Shown here: piece after piece, positions 1 through 11,662 of the stretch
How positions within the stretch are numbered: position 1 is the first letter of the stretch
Layout: every line of letters starts with the position of its first letter
From: Adiantum capillus-veneris
Taxonomy: Eukaryota; Streptophyta; Polypodiopsida; Polypodiales; Pteridaceae
Direction of reading: 5' to 3'
Assembly (NCBI GenBank): GCA_014529385.2
Contig: CM043955.1
Span: 145,301,140-145,365,139 of the forward strand
Length of the DNA: 64,000 nucleotides
The notes under the pieces: generated by a model
Database searches by the model: none
Told to the model about the DNA's origin: nothing
What the model saw: only the letters and a program-made list of their open reading frames with translations
Program-made: the position numbers and the translations under genes

Positions 1-842
1 CTGTACTTGGCCCATTATCTCTTTCTGCTGAGCCGCACTAACCCTGTACGGAGGCTTATTTGGTGGGCTACAGCCTGGCACCAAATCTATCGCATGGTCC
101 TCGGGTCTCTCTGGCGGTAATTGAGACGGTAATGAATCGGAAAAACAGTCACTATACTGTTGTAAAAACATTGACCTTTCTTTATCTAGCACAGATAAAT
201 TTGATTCATCACAATCTGACACTTCACGTGCAAAAACCAAGTACGCAGAAAGATGCTTTTTCATTACAGAAGTAATAGCAGAAGCTGATACAGTAGGAAT
301 AGACTCCCCTTTAAGCTTTACATCCAGAATGTGAGTCTTTCCCCTGCTCTGTACAGTGATCTTTTTGTTGTAGGCATCCATGATTCCCTGTACACGAAAC
401 AACCAAGGAATACCTAACAACACATCACATCCGTCCAGTGGCATGATGTAAAATTCTTCAGCATCTACATAGGACTGGATATGTAGACGCAACTTTCCGA
501 TGATGGGTGTCACAGCCTCTGTATGGCCAGGACATGCCAAACCTGCCTCTGCTGTATACCCCATCTCTTCAGGTCTGATTCCCAACTTTGAAGCCAATTC
601 TGGGGAAATGAAGTTGGCTTTGGCACCTGGATCAAAGAAGATAAGCACTGTTTGATCCCTAACCTTCCCCATGCTCTGCAAAGCTCACTTGCATCTGAAT
701 TTGGCTTGTCGCCCACCATATCTGGCACTAGACCAGCCATGGGCTTCTTTCCCTTCCTGTCCTCCTTGTCTTCAGAATCAGCTGGCCTTTTCTTTGTAGG
801 ACAGTTGTAAGCAATGTGGCCAGGCTGCTCACATATAAAGCA
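1..842 (-). pseudogene. Ty3/gypsy (G1) zinc knuckle, protease and start of RT, cut by window edge
   Basis: Pol N-terminal part of a gypsy retrotransposon on the minus strand. A CCHC knuckle (CX2CX4HX4C, nt 801-842) is followed by a retropepsin with active site DPGA (Asp codon 631-633) and the later strand motif DVLLGIPW. The linker to RT then ends in KPPYRVSAAQQKEI at nt 1-57, a typical entry into Ty3/gypsy RT; the RT itself lies left of the window. The knuckle frame and the protease frame differ. A one-base loss near nt 672, just after a conserved Ala-Trp-Gly, explains this. From nt 633 to 1 the protease frame is open. The family is certain; the copy is non-functional as it stands. Confidence 0.85.
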
Positions 843-856
843 TTTGTTCTCTGTCC

Positions 857-1604
857 TCAGGACCTTCTTTTGCTCTTCTGACTTGCGAGGAAAACGTCTT
901 TTCCATTTCTTTGCTGGTCCTTTTCTGATTCAGCCGTAGCTTTGTCTTTCCCTGCGTTGGCCGACTCCTGAGTCCCTTTAGGAGCCTCATTGGGAACGTG
1001 CTTCTTGGCTGAATTTTTCTTGCCTGATCCTGCCTTGACGCCAGTGTTAAATTCACAATCTTCTCCCTTGAGCAAACCATTGCCAGTGTTTGCTACCTCG
1101 ATGAGCTGCGTCAAAGTAGTGACTTTTGTCTTCGTACAGTACTTTCTCAATCCTTTAGGTAGGCCACAACAGTATTTTTCAATCTGTTCTGTCAATGGCA
1201 CAAACCTATAGGAAGTTACTGGAAGTAGAGCTTTCCAAAACTTCCGATTGTAATCATCCAGATTTCTGCAAGTGGCAGCATTTAGCTGGTGCCATTCTGT
1301 CATGACATCTGCTTCGAAATCATCAGATAACCATGCTGCTGCAAAAATCTGCTTGAAGTAAATCCATGTGGACGGAGCTTGCCCTTGAAGCAATAAAGTT
1401 GTCCACCATTGTCCCGCATTCCCTGTCAAGAAAGTGGCTGCCTTGCGGACCTTTGAAGCCTCTGTAAAGTTTCCCCCTGCATAGGCCTTATCAAACTGCT
1501 GGAGGAATGAAAGAGCCTTCTTCCTGTCATCAAACCCTGTAAAGGTCGTGAATGACACTCCTTTGCCACCTTCTTTGTACGGAGTTGGCCTCTCCAGCGC
1601 GTTA
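857..1604 (-). pseudogene. Ty3/gypsy (G1) gag core (retrotrans_gag-like)
   Basis: This frame encodes the capsid-like gag core: FLTGNAGQWWTTLL, then FKQIFAAAWLSDDFEADV and LDDYNRKF, the helical pattern of plant Ty3/gypsy gag. A lysine-rich linker follows that should lead into the zinc knuckle. A frame change near nt 905-925 separates it from the knuckle (nt 801-842), and another near nt 1605 separates it from the N-terminal gag segment upstream. A related gag lies at 21875-22459 in element G2 (matching AQTWWSTLLL), so G1 and G2 are cousins. Confidence 0.8.
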
Positions 1605-2398
1605 AATTGTCATATGGAGTGACTGAAACATGGGAACACTATTAGGGTTCATCTGTGTTCCTTGGCCGCTATTAACTTGACCTGGAAATGCCATATTTGG
1701 CTGCTGATTTGTAATTCCAGCCATGCCAAAATTTGCTTGTGGCATCCCAAATTGTCCCTGAGTGCTTTGAAACCCTGGTTGCATACCCATGATACTGTAC
1801 ATGGGGTTAGGCATCATCGTTTGAGCACCCCCAAACACTGTTCCTGGCGTATAAAACTGATTTCCAAGTGCATGACCAGCCATGCTCTGAAATACCGATC
1901 CACCTCCAAAATAGCCAGGGTGTACTGAAGGTGGTGGGAAGACCTGTTGCATAGCCTGTAAGTTGCTTCCCTGCCCATTAGAACCAGCTATAGGCTGCTG
2001 AAAGGTGGCGGGCTGAATTGGTACAGCTTGAAAAACTGGCATCTCAGCCACCTGTTCTTGCACCTTAGGCATAGGTTGTGGAGACTGCATGTTCTCCGTC
2101 AAGTGTACAGGTGTTTCCATTGACTGTGCGGTATGAATCACCTGTGTTCGAGCCTTAACAGGCTTTTGAATATGATCCAGTGACCCAACTTGCTGAGACG
2201 GAACAGGAGGTTGCAGAAAGGCTAAAAACCTCGGATTCTGCATTACTTGTGTGAACATAGCCACAGCAGTAACCAACTGGGTCCTGAATATATCATCATC
2301 AGTCTGTGGTGGTCTTGAGGACTCACCCACTTCATGTGTCTGTGTTGACCCTGTGAAGAGGAAACCTCTTCAGTCACATCATCTGGTCTGTCAGCCAT
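1602..2398 (-). pseudogene. Ty3/gypsy (G1) N-terminal gag, Gln/Pro/Met-rich
   Basis: Start of G1 gag. The best start is the ATG at 2396-2398 (MADRPDDVTEEV). The frame shifts near nt 2330, after which a 240-residue stretch rich in Gln, Pro, Met and Gly runs to a stop at 1602. That stop falls where the reading should continue (in another frame) into the gag core. Low-complexity N-terminal extensions are common in plant gypsy gag and carry no catalytic role. No hit-like motif is visible beyond composition, so the assignment rests on position and continuity with the core. Confidence 0.65.
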
Positions 2399-2506
2399 AA
2401 TTACAATTCCCTGTGTCTGGTCTATGATCCCCTGTGTCTTCAAGCCCAAAACTGACCAAGGCTCACTTCTATGGGAAAAAGTGATTTAATCCCGTCGATG
2501 GAACCA

Positions 2507-3413
2507 TGAAACCGGCCTGTTCAATCCAAAAAGGGCGGTAGACTTTACTTTAAACCTTGATTTAGCTTTCACCCATTATTAGTCGTCTATTTTACCTGTA
2601 CTTTCACGACACATCAAAGGGGAGAGGGATACAGGCTGCTAGATTGCACCTGTATGAGTGGACAGACACCAGATTGGCCCCTAACTTAGGCGCCCCTTTC
2701 GGTATTTCTTTATTATTCAAAAGAGGGAAAAAACGCTGTGGTTCCTACAAGCTGCCCCGCACAAACTCGGCTGAATTTCCACTGTTTCCAGCCCGATTTC
2801 GGCAGCATAACTGTACTAGAACCCTTCACGGTCAGTATTCCCACGCATTGACTGACTTTCCCGACGCCTACGGGCACTTTGCAAACCTGGCGAGAATCTG
2901 CAGCACGCTGAATTCTCTGTTTTCAGCCCTGAAAATGCGCCAGATCGCCTGTACAGCGGTCCCCTGCGTCCCCGAACCTCCTGGGGGTATTAGGGTCCGT
3001 TTAGGGCCAAAACCCTAAACCTGCAAAATACACAGCAGGCTGTAATTCACTGTTTCGGGCTCCGTTTCGCGTGCCGGTCGCATCCCTAGCAAGTCCTCGA
3101 GCTCCCGCACCGTAGGGCTACTTGCCCTTTGAATCGGACGAGATTTCTGGCGTGAAACCTCTCCGAATTCACCTGTACCTGCGGGGGGATTAGCCGCTAG
3201 CTAATCCAGTACCTGTGCAAGAGGCTCTTGCCTCGGCAAACGCGCATGAACCCACACAACTGTACATTGGTCAAATGAAGAGCCCACTAGAGGGGCATAA
3301 CATACTGCCAAAGGGGAGAGAGAGGGCAGTGCGTAGCGTGCAGGGCATCACTCCTGGCACCGCACTGTGCATAAGAGGGAAAGCAAGCACTCCATAGCTC
3401 TTAACCTGTGACA
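2507..3413 (-). repeat. Probable 5' LTR of gypsy G1
   Basis: Non-coding sequence just upstream of G1 gag. It shares a block around 2690-2720 (GGCGCCCCTTTC...TTTCTTTATTATT) with the LTRs of gypsy G2 at 19140-19185 and 22780-22800. The right end at 3407-3413 reads TGTGACA, matching the G2 LTR terminus. A TGG-initial primer-binding-like stretch (minus strand) lies around 2490-2505. The edges are inferred, since the partner LTR is outside the window. Confidence 0.4.
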
Positions 3414-3865
3414 GAGACTTGCAAATGAGCCTCCCAGCTATAAATCACGTTTTTGCCTTCTCTATAAGTAGTAAACTGGCCTCAAAGTGCCAAGTGTCAC
3501 TCATTTGTGCATTTTCCCGCTTTAGACCCTCGGGTCTAAAAAAAAAAATATCCACCTGCATCCTCTGTTGACTTGGCCACAGAGTAACAAAATGATCCCC
3601 ATGTCAAACTGCACGTAATGACGCGAAGACATTTTCAGGTCCCAAAATAGCAGTTCCCTAAATTTTAGGAGATGCTGCCATTATATCTTTCTAGGTCATC
3701 CGACCCTCTTTGTACACTGTGGCCACATCCAAAACTGAAATGTAGCCTCTGTAGCAAAGGATTCCACTTTGGCTAGTCAATGACCCCACTTGGCTAACCA
3801 TAGTCCTTGTCCAACCTTAGTGCTCTCTTGCCCTCAGGCCTGGACTCCCTCTGGACAGTTCCACA
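3414..3865. other. Unassigned spacer
   Basis: AT-moderate sequence with an A-tract near 3539-3548. I see no coding, LTR or structural signal here. Confidence 0.5.
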
Positions 3866-4159
3866 CTAGCTATGCAATGCAGGGCAGTTAGATTTCCCGA
3901 GGGGTGTTTCCAAAAAGTGAAAGTAAATAGATAATAAGAAAGAAATCAACAAAAAGGATAGATAGTAGTCACACGCTGGTGACACATGCTCATCACCTCC
4001 ATCGAAGTATCCATTCCGCTTCGAGTGATGATCATTTTGAAGTCGTGGGTTTTTGTGGTCTTGGGTTCTTAAGTTCACGAGGAACTTGGGTTCTTGCGGG
4101 TCTTGGTTCTTGAGGTTCTTGAGGTTTTCTTTCGCTTGCAAACTGCGTTTGAGAAGGAT
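3866..4159 (-). pseudogene. Leader and possible gag start of gypsy G3, truncated
   Basis: Continues the G3 leader downstream of unit A on the minus strand. A basic, Asn/Lys-rich reading frame carries Lys-Asn-Leu and Gln-Asp-Pro repeats. In another frame, near 4035, there is an ATG followed by Ile-Ile-Thr-Arg-Ser-Gly, reminiscent of plant gypsy gag starts. Coding-like sequence stops after about 130 nt, so the body of the element is missing. The function is inferred only from position behind an LTR and primer site. Confidence 0.35.
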
Positions 4160-4465
4160 CTTCTCTTCACTCGAGTTCTACTCCTTTCTGCGGGCGCACC
4201 CCTTGGTGGCCTTGCGCTCACACCAAGGTTGCTTTTTCCCACCTCACGTCGATTGGCCGGCTGCTAAGTGCACGGTCCGCTCTCAATGAGTGAAAAGAAA
4301 CACAAGGGGAGGTTGGACAAGCCCTTCTTTCTTGGGGTTCCTGTCACTCTTCAAAAAACACGATTAGGAATCGACACGCCCAAGCGAACTTGGGTTCGTG
4401 CGACCTCAACAAGCAAAAAAAATTTCTTGTGGTTCTTTCCTTGAGTGATACAAAACACTGCCAAA

Positions 4466-4477
4466 GCTTTGATACCA
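4466..4477 (-). promoter_or_regulatory. Primer-binding site of G3 copy A
   Basis: TGGTATCAAAGC on the minus strand, one base inside the LTR end. It differs by one base from the initiator-Met tRNA site TGGTATCAGAGC used by the copia elements here. The equivalent site in unit B (about 5927-5939) reads TGATATCAAAGC. Confidence 0.6.
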
Positions 4478-4478
4478 A

Positions 4479-5621
4479 TGTTAGGTGCAACGGAATGAAT
4501 GTTTGCGCTTTGCTCAAGATGAGTGCTCCGAACTGTGCCAAGGTTCCTTTTAGTTCTTATGGAAGGGAGAGCCTTCCGTTCTTAATGGAAAGTGCTATGA
4601 TCACGAACAAAGCGAATGGACAATGTGCGTGCAAGTGTGAGACTGAGAGATAGAGAGAAGAGAGATACGACACCAGAGACGTAAAACCCTCCTCCGAAGG
4701 CCCCACTCTCGTCGGCGAGAGTGGTCTACTTATGATTGCACAAAGTGGTACAATGCGGATGCAATGGATTGATGCAACTTGGGACTATGCCGATGACGAC
4801 GACGGTGATGACGACGACGACTTTAGGGCTGAAATCTGTGGTCTTCTATCTGCTGAAAATCTGCAAATCTTTGGGCTGTTTTGGGTGGCTGAAAATGACT
4901 GTTTTGGCTGTGTTTTTATGGCTGAAAATGGGGGTTCTTCTGCATGGCTTCAAGGGCTAAATTTGCCACTGTGTCTAATGCTGAAAACGCTGCTGTTCTG
5001 ATGCGAAATAGGCTGAAAACCAAAAACGCTGGCTGCTTCTCTAGTGTTAGTGAAAAACGTTGGCTGTCCAAGATTTGCTGGCGATCATGGCTGGAAACCA
5101 AAAACGCTGCCTTGTTTGGGTACTGCTGGCGATCATGGGAAAAGCGCCAGGGCTGAGTATGGCGATGAAGGAGACCAACAAATGCCAAGGGGGTTCTGGG
5201 CTCACCAAGGGGAACTTGGAGAGTTCTTGCTGAGAAGGTGCCTGTTGAACGGGGAGCTCCTGCTGCATCTTCTGCCCATGAGTGCTAGTCTAGGGTTGCT
5301 TATATATTAACTTAGCAAAATTGCCCTACCTCTTTTGTTGGAAAGTCACTTAAAAATAATAAGTGAAAAATGTCAAAAATAGGCGAAAATCACTGGAAAA
5401 TTCCCCTAACTGATTCTAATGGATTTTGATGGGAATTCTGATGATCATGCTGTGTGCAACCGAAGGATATGCATCTATGCTAAGTGACTGGGCATGCGCG
5501 GTCTACGAATAGACTCACGAAAGTGCCAGATCATTTCTAATCTAGACTGACTGGACTGATTGAACCCTGATCATGCTGTAGCTTGTCCACGTACACATAG
5601 GGTTGGATGTGTCACGTGACA
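4479..5621 (-). repeat. G3 LTR copy A
   Basis: On the minus strand this 1143-bp LTR runs from TGTCACGTGACA to ...CACCTAACA (TG...CA ends). It carries a TATA-like TTAATATATAAGC at about 5297-5309. Downstream is a region of repeated GCTGAAAA and AAAACGCT motifs (about 4870-5160), and there is a short GAC/GAT trinucleotide run near 4795-4825. No protein is encoded; open frames here are incidental. Confidence 0.75.
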
Positions 5622-5940
5622 CTTCTCTTCACCCGAGTTCTACTCTTTTCCGCGGGCGCACCCCTTGGCGGCCTTGCGCTCACACCAAGGTTGCTTTTTC
5701 CCACCTCACGTCGATTGGCTGGCCGCTAAGTGCACGGTCCGCTCTCAATGAGTGAAAAGAGACACAAGGGGAGGCTGGACAAGCCCTTCTTTCTTGGGAT
5801 TCCTGTCACTCTTCAACAAAACACGATTAGGAATCGACACGCCCAACTGAACTTGGGTTCGTGCGACCTCAATAAGCAAAAAAAATTCTTGTGGTTCTTT
5901 CCTTGAGTGATATAGAACACTGCCAAAGCTTTGATATCAA

Positions 5941-6267
5941 TGTTAGGTGCAACAGAAAGATTGTTTGCGCTTTGCTCAAGATGAGTGCTCCGAACTGTGC
6001 TCAAGGTTCCTTTTAGTTCTTATGGAAGGGAGAGCCTTCCGTTCTTAATGAGAGAATGCTTTGATCACAACAAAGTGAATGGACACTGTGTGTGCAAGTG
6101 TATGAGATTGAGAGATAGAGAGAGAAGAGAGATACGACACCAGAGACGTTGTAAAACCCTCCTCCGAAGGCCCCACTCTCGTCGGCGAGAGTGGTCTACT
6201 TATGATTGCACAAAGTGGTACAATGACGATGCAATGGACTGATGCAACTTGGGACTATGCCGATGAC

Positions 6268-6299
<32 letters not shown>

Positions 6300-7149
6300 C
6301 TTTAGGGCTGAAATCTGCGGTCTTCTATCTGCTGAATTTCGGGGCTGTTTCGGTGGCTGAAAATGACTGTTTTGGCTGCGTTTTCGATGGCTGAAAATGG
6401 CTATCTTTTGCAACCAACTAGGGCTGAATCTGTTGCTGTGTGGAATGCTGAAAACGCTGCCTCGTCTGTTGCGGAATGGGCTGAAAATCAAAACGCTGGC
6501 AGATTTGGGTGGTGCTAGCAAAAAACGCTAGGCAATTGGAGGTGCTAGCGACGGTGGCAATGGAAAACGCCATGCTGTTCTGTAGCGTTAGTAAAACGCT
6601 AGGGCTGAGTGTATCTGCTGTGGTCAAGTAATGCTGAAAACGCCAATGCTAGAGAGGATGTGGGCGATGACAAAAAACTGGAAATGCTAGGCTTAGTGTG
6701 GCGATGATGATGAAATCTGCAAACGCTAGGTTCTTGATGGGTTCTTGCTGAGAAGGTGCCTGTTGAGCGGGGAGCTCCGGTTGCCTCTTCTGCCAGAAAG
6801 TGCTAACTTGGGTTTTGCTTATATATTAACTTAGCAAAATTGCCCTACCTACTTTTGTTGGAAGTCACTTAAATTAATAAGTGAAAAATACCAAAAATAG
6901 GTAACATAGGCTAAATACATTGGAAAATTCCCCTAATGGAATCTGATGGATTTTGATGGGAATACTGATGATCATGCTGTGTGCAACCAAAGGATATGCA
7001 TCTACACTAAGTGACTGGGCATGCACGGTCTACGAATAGACTCACAAAAGTGCCATATCACTTCTCAATCTAGACGGACTGGACTGATTGAACCCTGATC
7101 ATGCTGTAGCTTGTCCACGGACACATAGGGTTGGATGTGTCACGTGACA
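5941..7149 (-). repeat. G3 LTR copy B
   Basis: Second LTR of the tandem array, 1209 bp, with the same ends and motifs as copy A. It has a perfect (GAC)n run at 6265-6300, expanded relative to copy A, and a TATA-like stretch at about 6818-6830. It abuts unique sequence at 7150 that carries the LINE target site. Confidence 0.75.
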
Positions 7150-7208
7150 GGGTATCTGGGGAGCGTTTGGTTGTATGCTTGAAAAATATTGTTGTTGTTA
7201 CTCCCGGC

Positions 7209-7224
7209 CCGGATCTGGATGGTT
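7209..7224. repeat. LINE target-site duplication, left copy
   Basis: CCGGATCTGGATGGTT, matching the right copy at 14093-14108 except for one base. It is followed by a T-run (to 7232) that is the poly(A) tail of the minus-strand LINE. Confidence 0.75.
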
Positions 7225-7630
7225 TTTTTTTTCCGAGAAAAAGATCCTTCTATTAGTTAATGGCACTGCCCACTACAACCACCTCTTCGAGAGAGAGCTA
7301 CAACAACCATGATGGGGAGACTCTCCCAATGAAAAAAAAACACACCATATGTACAATGAGGCTAAATCAAGAAATGGGAGGAGGGAAAAGCCACACAGGT
7401 GGACGGTAGTGCCATCTGAGTACACCCTGGACCATGGTGAAAAAAGGCCGAGGACGCCAGAGTCGAAGGCAAGTCTCTCTGCGCTCCCGCATGCTGTCGG
7501 AGCTGCCCTGGAGTCTCTCGAGCTGTCCTCTGAGAGTCTGGATCAGCTCTAGCCAAAGATCGCGAACAGTCTATGTTGGTGGTAACGGGCGAGCCTCAAA
7601 GATGCGGAAGCAGCGGGCCCGCCAGATGAA

Positions 7631-10600
7631 CTAGAGTGTCAGGCCACTGATGAGCTCCCAACACTCCTCTCTCTCACTGTACCACTCCTGTGGAGTAAGC
7701 TCTGTGGCAGGCAGGAGTGTAGGCCGCCCCCCCTGCATCACTATCATCCTGCTGGTGGAAGATAGCTCAAATTGAAGTGCCGGGCCCGTAAGAGTGGACC
7801 AAGCCGTTGTCCCCCAGGTGTACTGCCGAGCCGTGGAGAGAGCAGGCATCAGCCGAAGAACACGAAGCCACACCTGCTGTGCCAAAGGACAGTCGCAAAG
7901 ACAATGACGTTGACCCTGCTGTACATGCGGTCGAGAGACCACTATGGACAAGCCAACTCCCAACTGCTGTAGCTCTGTGTGCGACCAGCCACTGAAACAA
8001 AGTGACTCACCTGGGCTGTCTGGAGTCCCACAACCTCTCCCAAAAAGCTGCCAAGAACTCAGTCGTGAGACTCTCCTCCTGTCAATGAGGTGCTGCAGCA
8101 GGGCGAGCCTAGTATGTGACGTCCCAGTCGAACAGTGTACTGGAAGAAAGGGACGCCTGGGTGGTCTGCAGATGAGAAAGGGTCCCTTCAAAGCCACTCT
8201 CCAGGGTCCCACTGTACTCGTGCCAATGGACAACACTCCCAAGCCCACAGCCTCCAATGTCCAGTCTCAAGAGCTGCTTGGTCAAGATCGATGACACAAG
8301 TCCTCCCACAGATGCCCACCACTCGGATCCTCTGAAAACAACACTCTGCCAACTGCGGGGCCTCTTGTTGTATGTGTCCCCCACCCTGTAACTCGAAAAA
8401 CAAGGAGGGAAGAGTCTCTGAGCACGCCCGAATTGAGATGAGAACCTCCAGTCGCGTGAAGGCTCTCATCCATCTGGGCGCTGCTGGCTTGAGAGGTGTG
8501 AGCCACTCAGCTGGTACTGCCTCAGAGATGTCCTGGCACATGCTCTGCACTCCTCTCATGCCCTGTAGCTGAAAGCCCTGCAACTCCTCTGACAAGCCTG
8601 AAAAGTGTAACCAGTCACCTAAAGAGCGTGCTGGACCCGTTGCCATGGGACCCCAGGAAACATGAGGCCGACTACCAACCAAGTGGCCTCTTAGAGTGCT
8701 AACCATGGGGTTCCAAACAAGGGACTGTCGTAGGCGCTCCTCCATGCAAGTAGGCTGCCGCTGCTCCAGGCCTCGCCGCAAATGCTCCCAAGATCGAAGC
8801 AAACTCATAGCAAAGCGGTCCTCCAGTTTCCTGCTTAAACCAACTCTGCGCATCTTTGTGAAGATCCATCTGGTCGAAGGTCGCCAGGGGCCTCCTGCTT
8901 GAGGCACCCTAGCACGAAGCCGTTGTAGCAAGAACTCCTTCCAGTGCTCCTCACCTGGAAAAAGTCCACTGACGATGAACTTCCCAAGAAGGGCTCTGCT
9001 CTGCTGTGCTGGGTCTATGATCCCAAGCCCTCTCTGTGAACAAGGAAGAGTGATGACCTGCCAAGCCACTTTGGCCCGGGCTATCTGAGTGTCACGCCCT
9101 GACCAAAGGAAGTTCCTGATCAGCCGCTCTACCTGGATGATACAAGAACTCGAGAAGATCCAACAAGAAGTGATGTACCACATAGTCGCCAACAACACCT
9201 GGTTGGCTACTACAACTTTGCCAGCCAAAGAAAGACGTGCGGAGCTCCAATGTAACAGCTTCCTCTTGATAGACAGGAGGAGGGGAGCAATCTGCTGCTC
9301 GAGAGACTAAGTCCAGACCAACCTGACAGCCCAAGTACCGAACTGCAGTCCCTGGGGGAATCCACTTGAAACCATCACCTGGCATCCAATCGGGCACAGG
9401 AGCACTACCAACCGAGAAAGCCACTATCTTTCTCCAGTTGATTAGTGCGCCAGATGTACGACAGAAAGTCTCTCGAGCTTGCTCACACGTGTGAAGGTTA
9501 GCCTCCTGGCCATCCAAGTACAAGGCCGAGTTGTCAGCAAACTCAGCGTCCAGTAGCTCATCTCCCTGAATAGGGAGTGCCAAGCCCTGTAAACCAACCT
9601 GCTGCGACACCAAAAACCTACTCATCGCCTCAGCATAGAACAGAAAGAGGAAGGGGGCAAGAGGGCAGCCTTGTCTGATGGAACGTGTGAGCATGAAACG
9701 ATCACCTCTACCTCCTGACAAAAGTACCTGACTGTGTGCCTGTGTATACAAAGCTGACACCCCTCTGATCCAAGCATCTGAGAAGCCCATCCTGCGTAGA
9801 GTGCCCTCCAGAAAGTCCTAGTCAACTCTGTCGTAGGCCTTCTCAAAATCGAGAAGAAGAATCACCAGATCCTCACCACCGAGCCGCCCTAGGGCAGAAG
9901 TCTCCCAAAAAGTAAAGATGTTGTCAAGGATACTGCGCTCCTAGACAAAACTTGTCTGAGTCCCATGTATAAGGCTCTCTAGAAGTGGTTGGATCCTTAA
10001 ACTCAGAGCCTTGGCCAGAATTTTGTAGGCTGAGTTGAGGATGGTGATGGGGCGCCACTGTCGAATCTCATCCGAGGAGCCACCCTCCTTGGGAATGCTC
10101 TCATGCTGTCTGGCATCTCTCCTGTGTGCAAGATTTACTGGAAAGCACTACAGAGATCTGGGCCAAGCAAGTCCCAGTACTCCAAGAAAAAACTGGGAGT
10201 CAAGTCATCCTCACCTGGATAGCTACCACGAGGGAGTGCACTAAGAGCCGTGTGCAACTCCTCAAGCTGAAGTGGCAGCTCGAGCCTCTGATGCATCTCC
10301 TCAGTCACAAGGCAAGGCATCTGTGCCCACACCTGCTCCCTGCATGCATCTTGACGCTCTGACTGAGGCTCTACAGACAGTAACTCACGGTAAAAGTCAG
10401 TAGCAACTGCACGCATGTCCTCTGGCTCAGAAGCAACTGACCGGTTGAGCCTCCTGAACTGACTGATCTTGGCATGCGTATGCCGAGGTCCCATTGCCTT
10501 GAAGAAAGCACCAGTCACTCTGTCACCCACATGCGTCCACTGAGATGCCTGTCGATGGAAAGCAAACTCATGGCGCTGCTCCTCTATGCTAGCAAGCTCG

Positions 10601-11662
10601 TGACGAGCCTGCTGTAACTGCTCCTCCAACTAAGGACTGTCTGGATGCTGCTCCTGCATCCTCTGCAAGGAAGCAACGCCCCGTCTGAGACACTGCTCCT
10701 CCTCTCTCGCTGCAGCTAGGCGAGCCAAAGACTCTTGGAGAAAGAAACGACTAAGCTGAGCTAGTCCAAAGGCCACTTTGTCAGCAGGAGAATCCTGCAT
10801 GTCCAAGCTCTGTCTAAAGAGCCTCCACTCGCTCTCTGAGTGCAGAGTCCAGCAAGACCCTCTCAGGGATGCGAAGCAATGTGCTCCCCCTTCTCTGCCT
10901 ATCTGCCACTATGAGGATCACTGGTGCATGGTCCGAGAAGGAAGTCCCTGCCAGAATGCCAACTGTCCCACCCACGTCACAGAAATGGTCACTAGTGTAG
11001 AAGCGATCTATCCGTGATAGATTCACTCCTCCCACTCTGCGGTCAGAGCGAGAGAAGGCCAGGCTGTTTGGGGGCCTCACAAAACTAGAGTGCTACCACG
11101 TATCCGAAACCCTCAGAGTCATACAAAACCTCTCCCAAGTTGCCAGCTCCACTCCATGCCTAGTAGCATGGCTACCACCGATCCTGTCAGAAGGGTCCTC
11201 CAACATGTTGAAGTCACCCCCTATGTACCACTGCTCTGCCTGCGGCAGAGACTCAACAATCTGTGACCAAAACTCTGCTCGTGCACTCGCCACATTGGGC
11301 GCATATATGTTGAGGAAGCCCACAAGGCAACCCTAAACCTACATAGTGATCCACTGAGCCCTGCTTGGCACAATAATCCCTCTGTCCACAATGGCCTGCT
11401 GCAAGGAATCCGAAATAGTCATACATACCCCACCCTGGATTCCTCCAGGTCCAAAAGCAGCTGACCAAAAAGTATCATATCGTCCACGCAAGAGTTGACC
11501 ACATCGTCTAATGCGGCTCTCACACAGATGATGCTCTTGTAGCATAAGGAGATCAATCTCTCCTCCCACAAGGCAACGCTGAAGCTCCTGACGCAGTCGG
11601 CCCCTCTGATGCTGAAACTGGGGCCCACCTAATCCTTGCACGTTCCATGAGACGATCCTCAT
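7631..11662 (-). pseudogene. LINE ORF2: endonuclease, reverse transcriptase, zf-RVT
   Basis: About 1343 codons. An APE-type endonuclease opens at the start codon (MRIVSWNVQGLG) and continues with LQEHH, GGDFNM, RIDRFYTS and SDHAP, covering the catalytic Asn, Glu, Asp/Asn and Ser-Asp-His positions. RT motifs follow: QWRPITILNSAYK, LLDFEKAYDRVD, IRQGCPLAP and FADN. FADN stands where LINEs have F/YADD, so one catalytic aspartate is lost. The C-terminal region holds RNFLWSGRD and a Cys-rich zf-RVT-like segment near 7900. In-frame stops occur at 11339-11341, 11333-11335, 11093-11095, 9941-9943 and 9818-9820, with at least one frame change near 10825. A dead copy; function known from the family. 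Confidence 0.85.

Larger units (their letters stand above)
4160..7149 (-). repeat. Tandem array of gypsy G3 LTR plus leader, two units
   Basis: Unit A is 4160-5621 and unit B is 5622-7149. Both begin with the same CTTCTCTTCAC sequence and both end in the 12-bp palindrome TGTCACGTGACA. Read on the minus strand, the order is LTR B, 319-bp leader, LTR A, 319-bp leader, gag start. A 150-bp comparison in the leader gave about six mismatches (about 96% identity). The junction at 5621/5622 joins a leader directly to an LTR start with no polypurine tract. That points to recombination or internal deletion rather than a normal element. Confidence 0.75.

Noticed and set aside
660-690. Programmed frameshift before the G1 protease
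   Set aside because: The related G2 element breaks its frame at a different place, so independent decay is more likely.
2644-3018. 124-codon plus-strand frame
   Set aside because: Lies inside the probable G1 LTR, has no recognisable motif, and runs antisense to the element.
4160-7149. CRISPR-like or satellite array
   Set aside because: Units are 1.5 kb with LTR ends and primer sites; they are retroelement pieces, not short spaced repeats.
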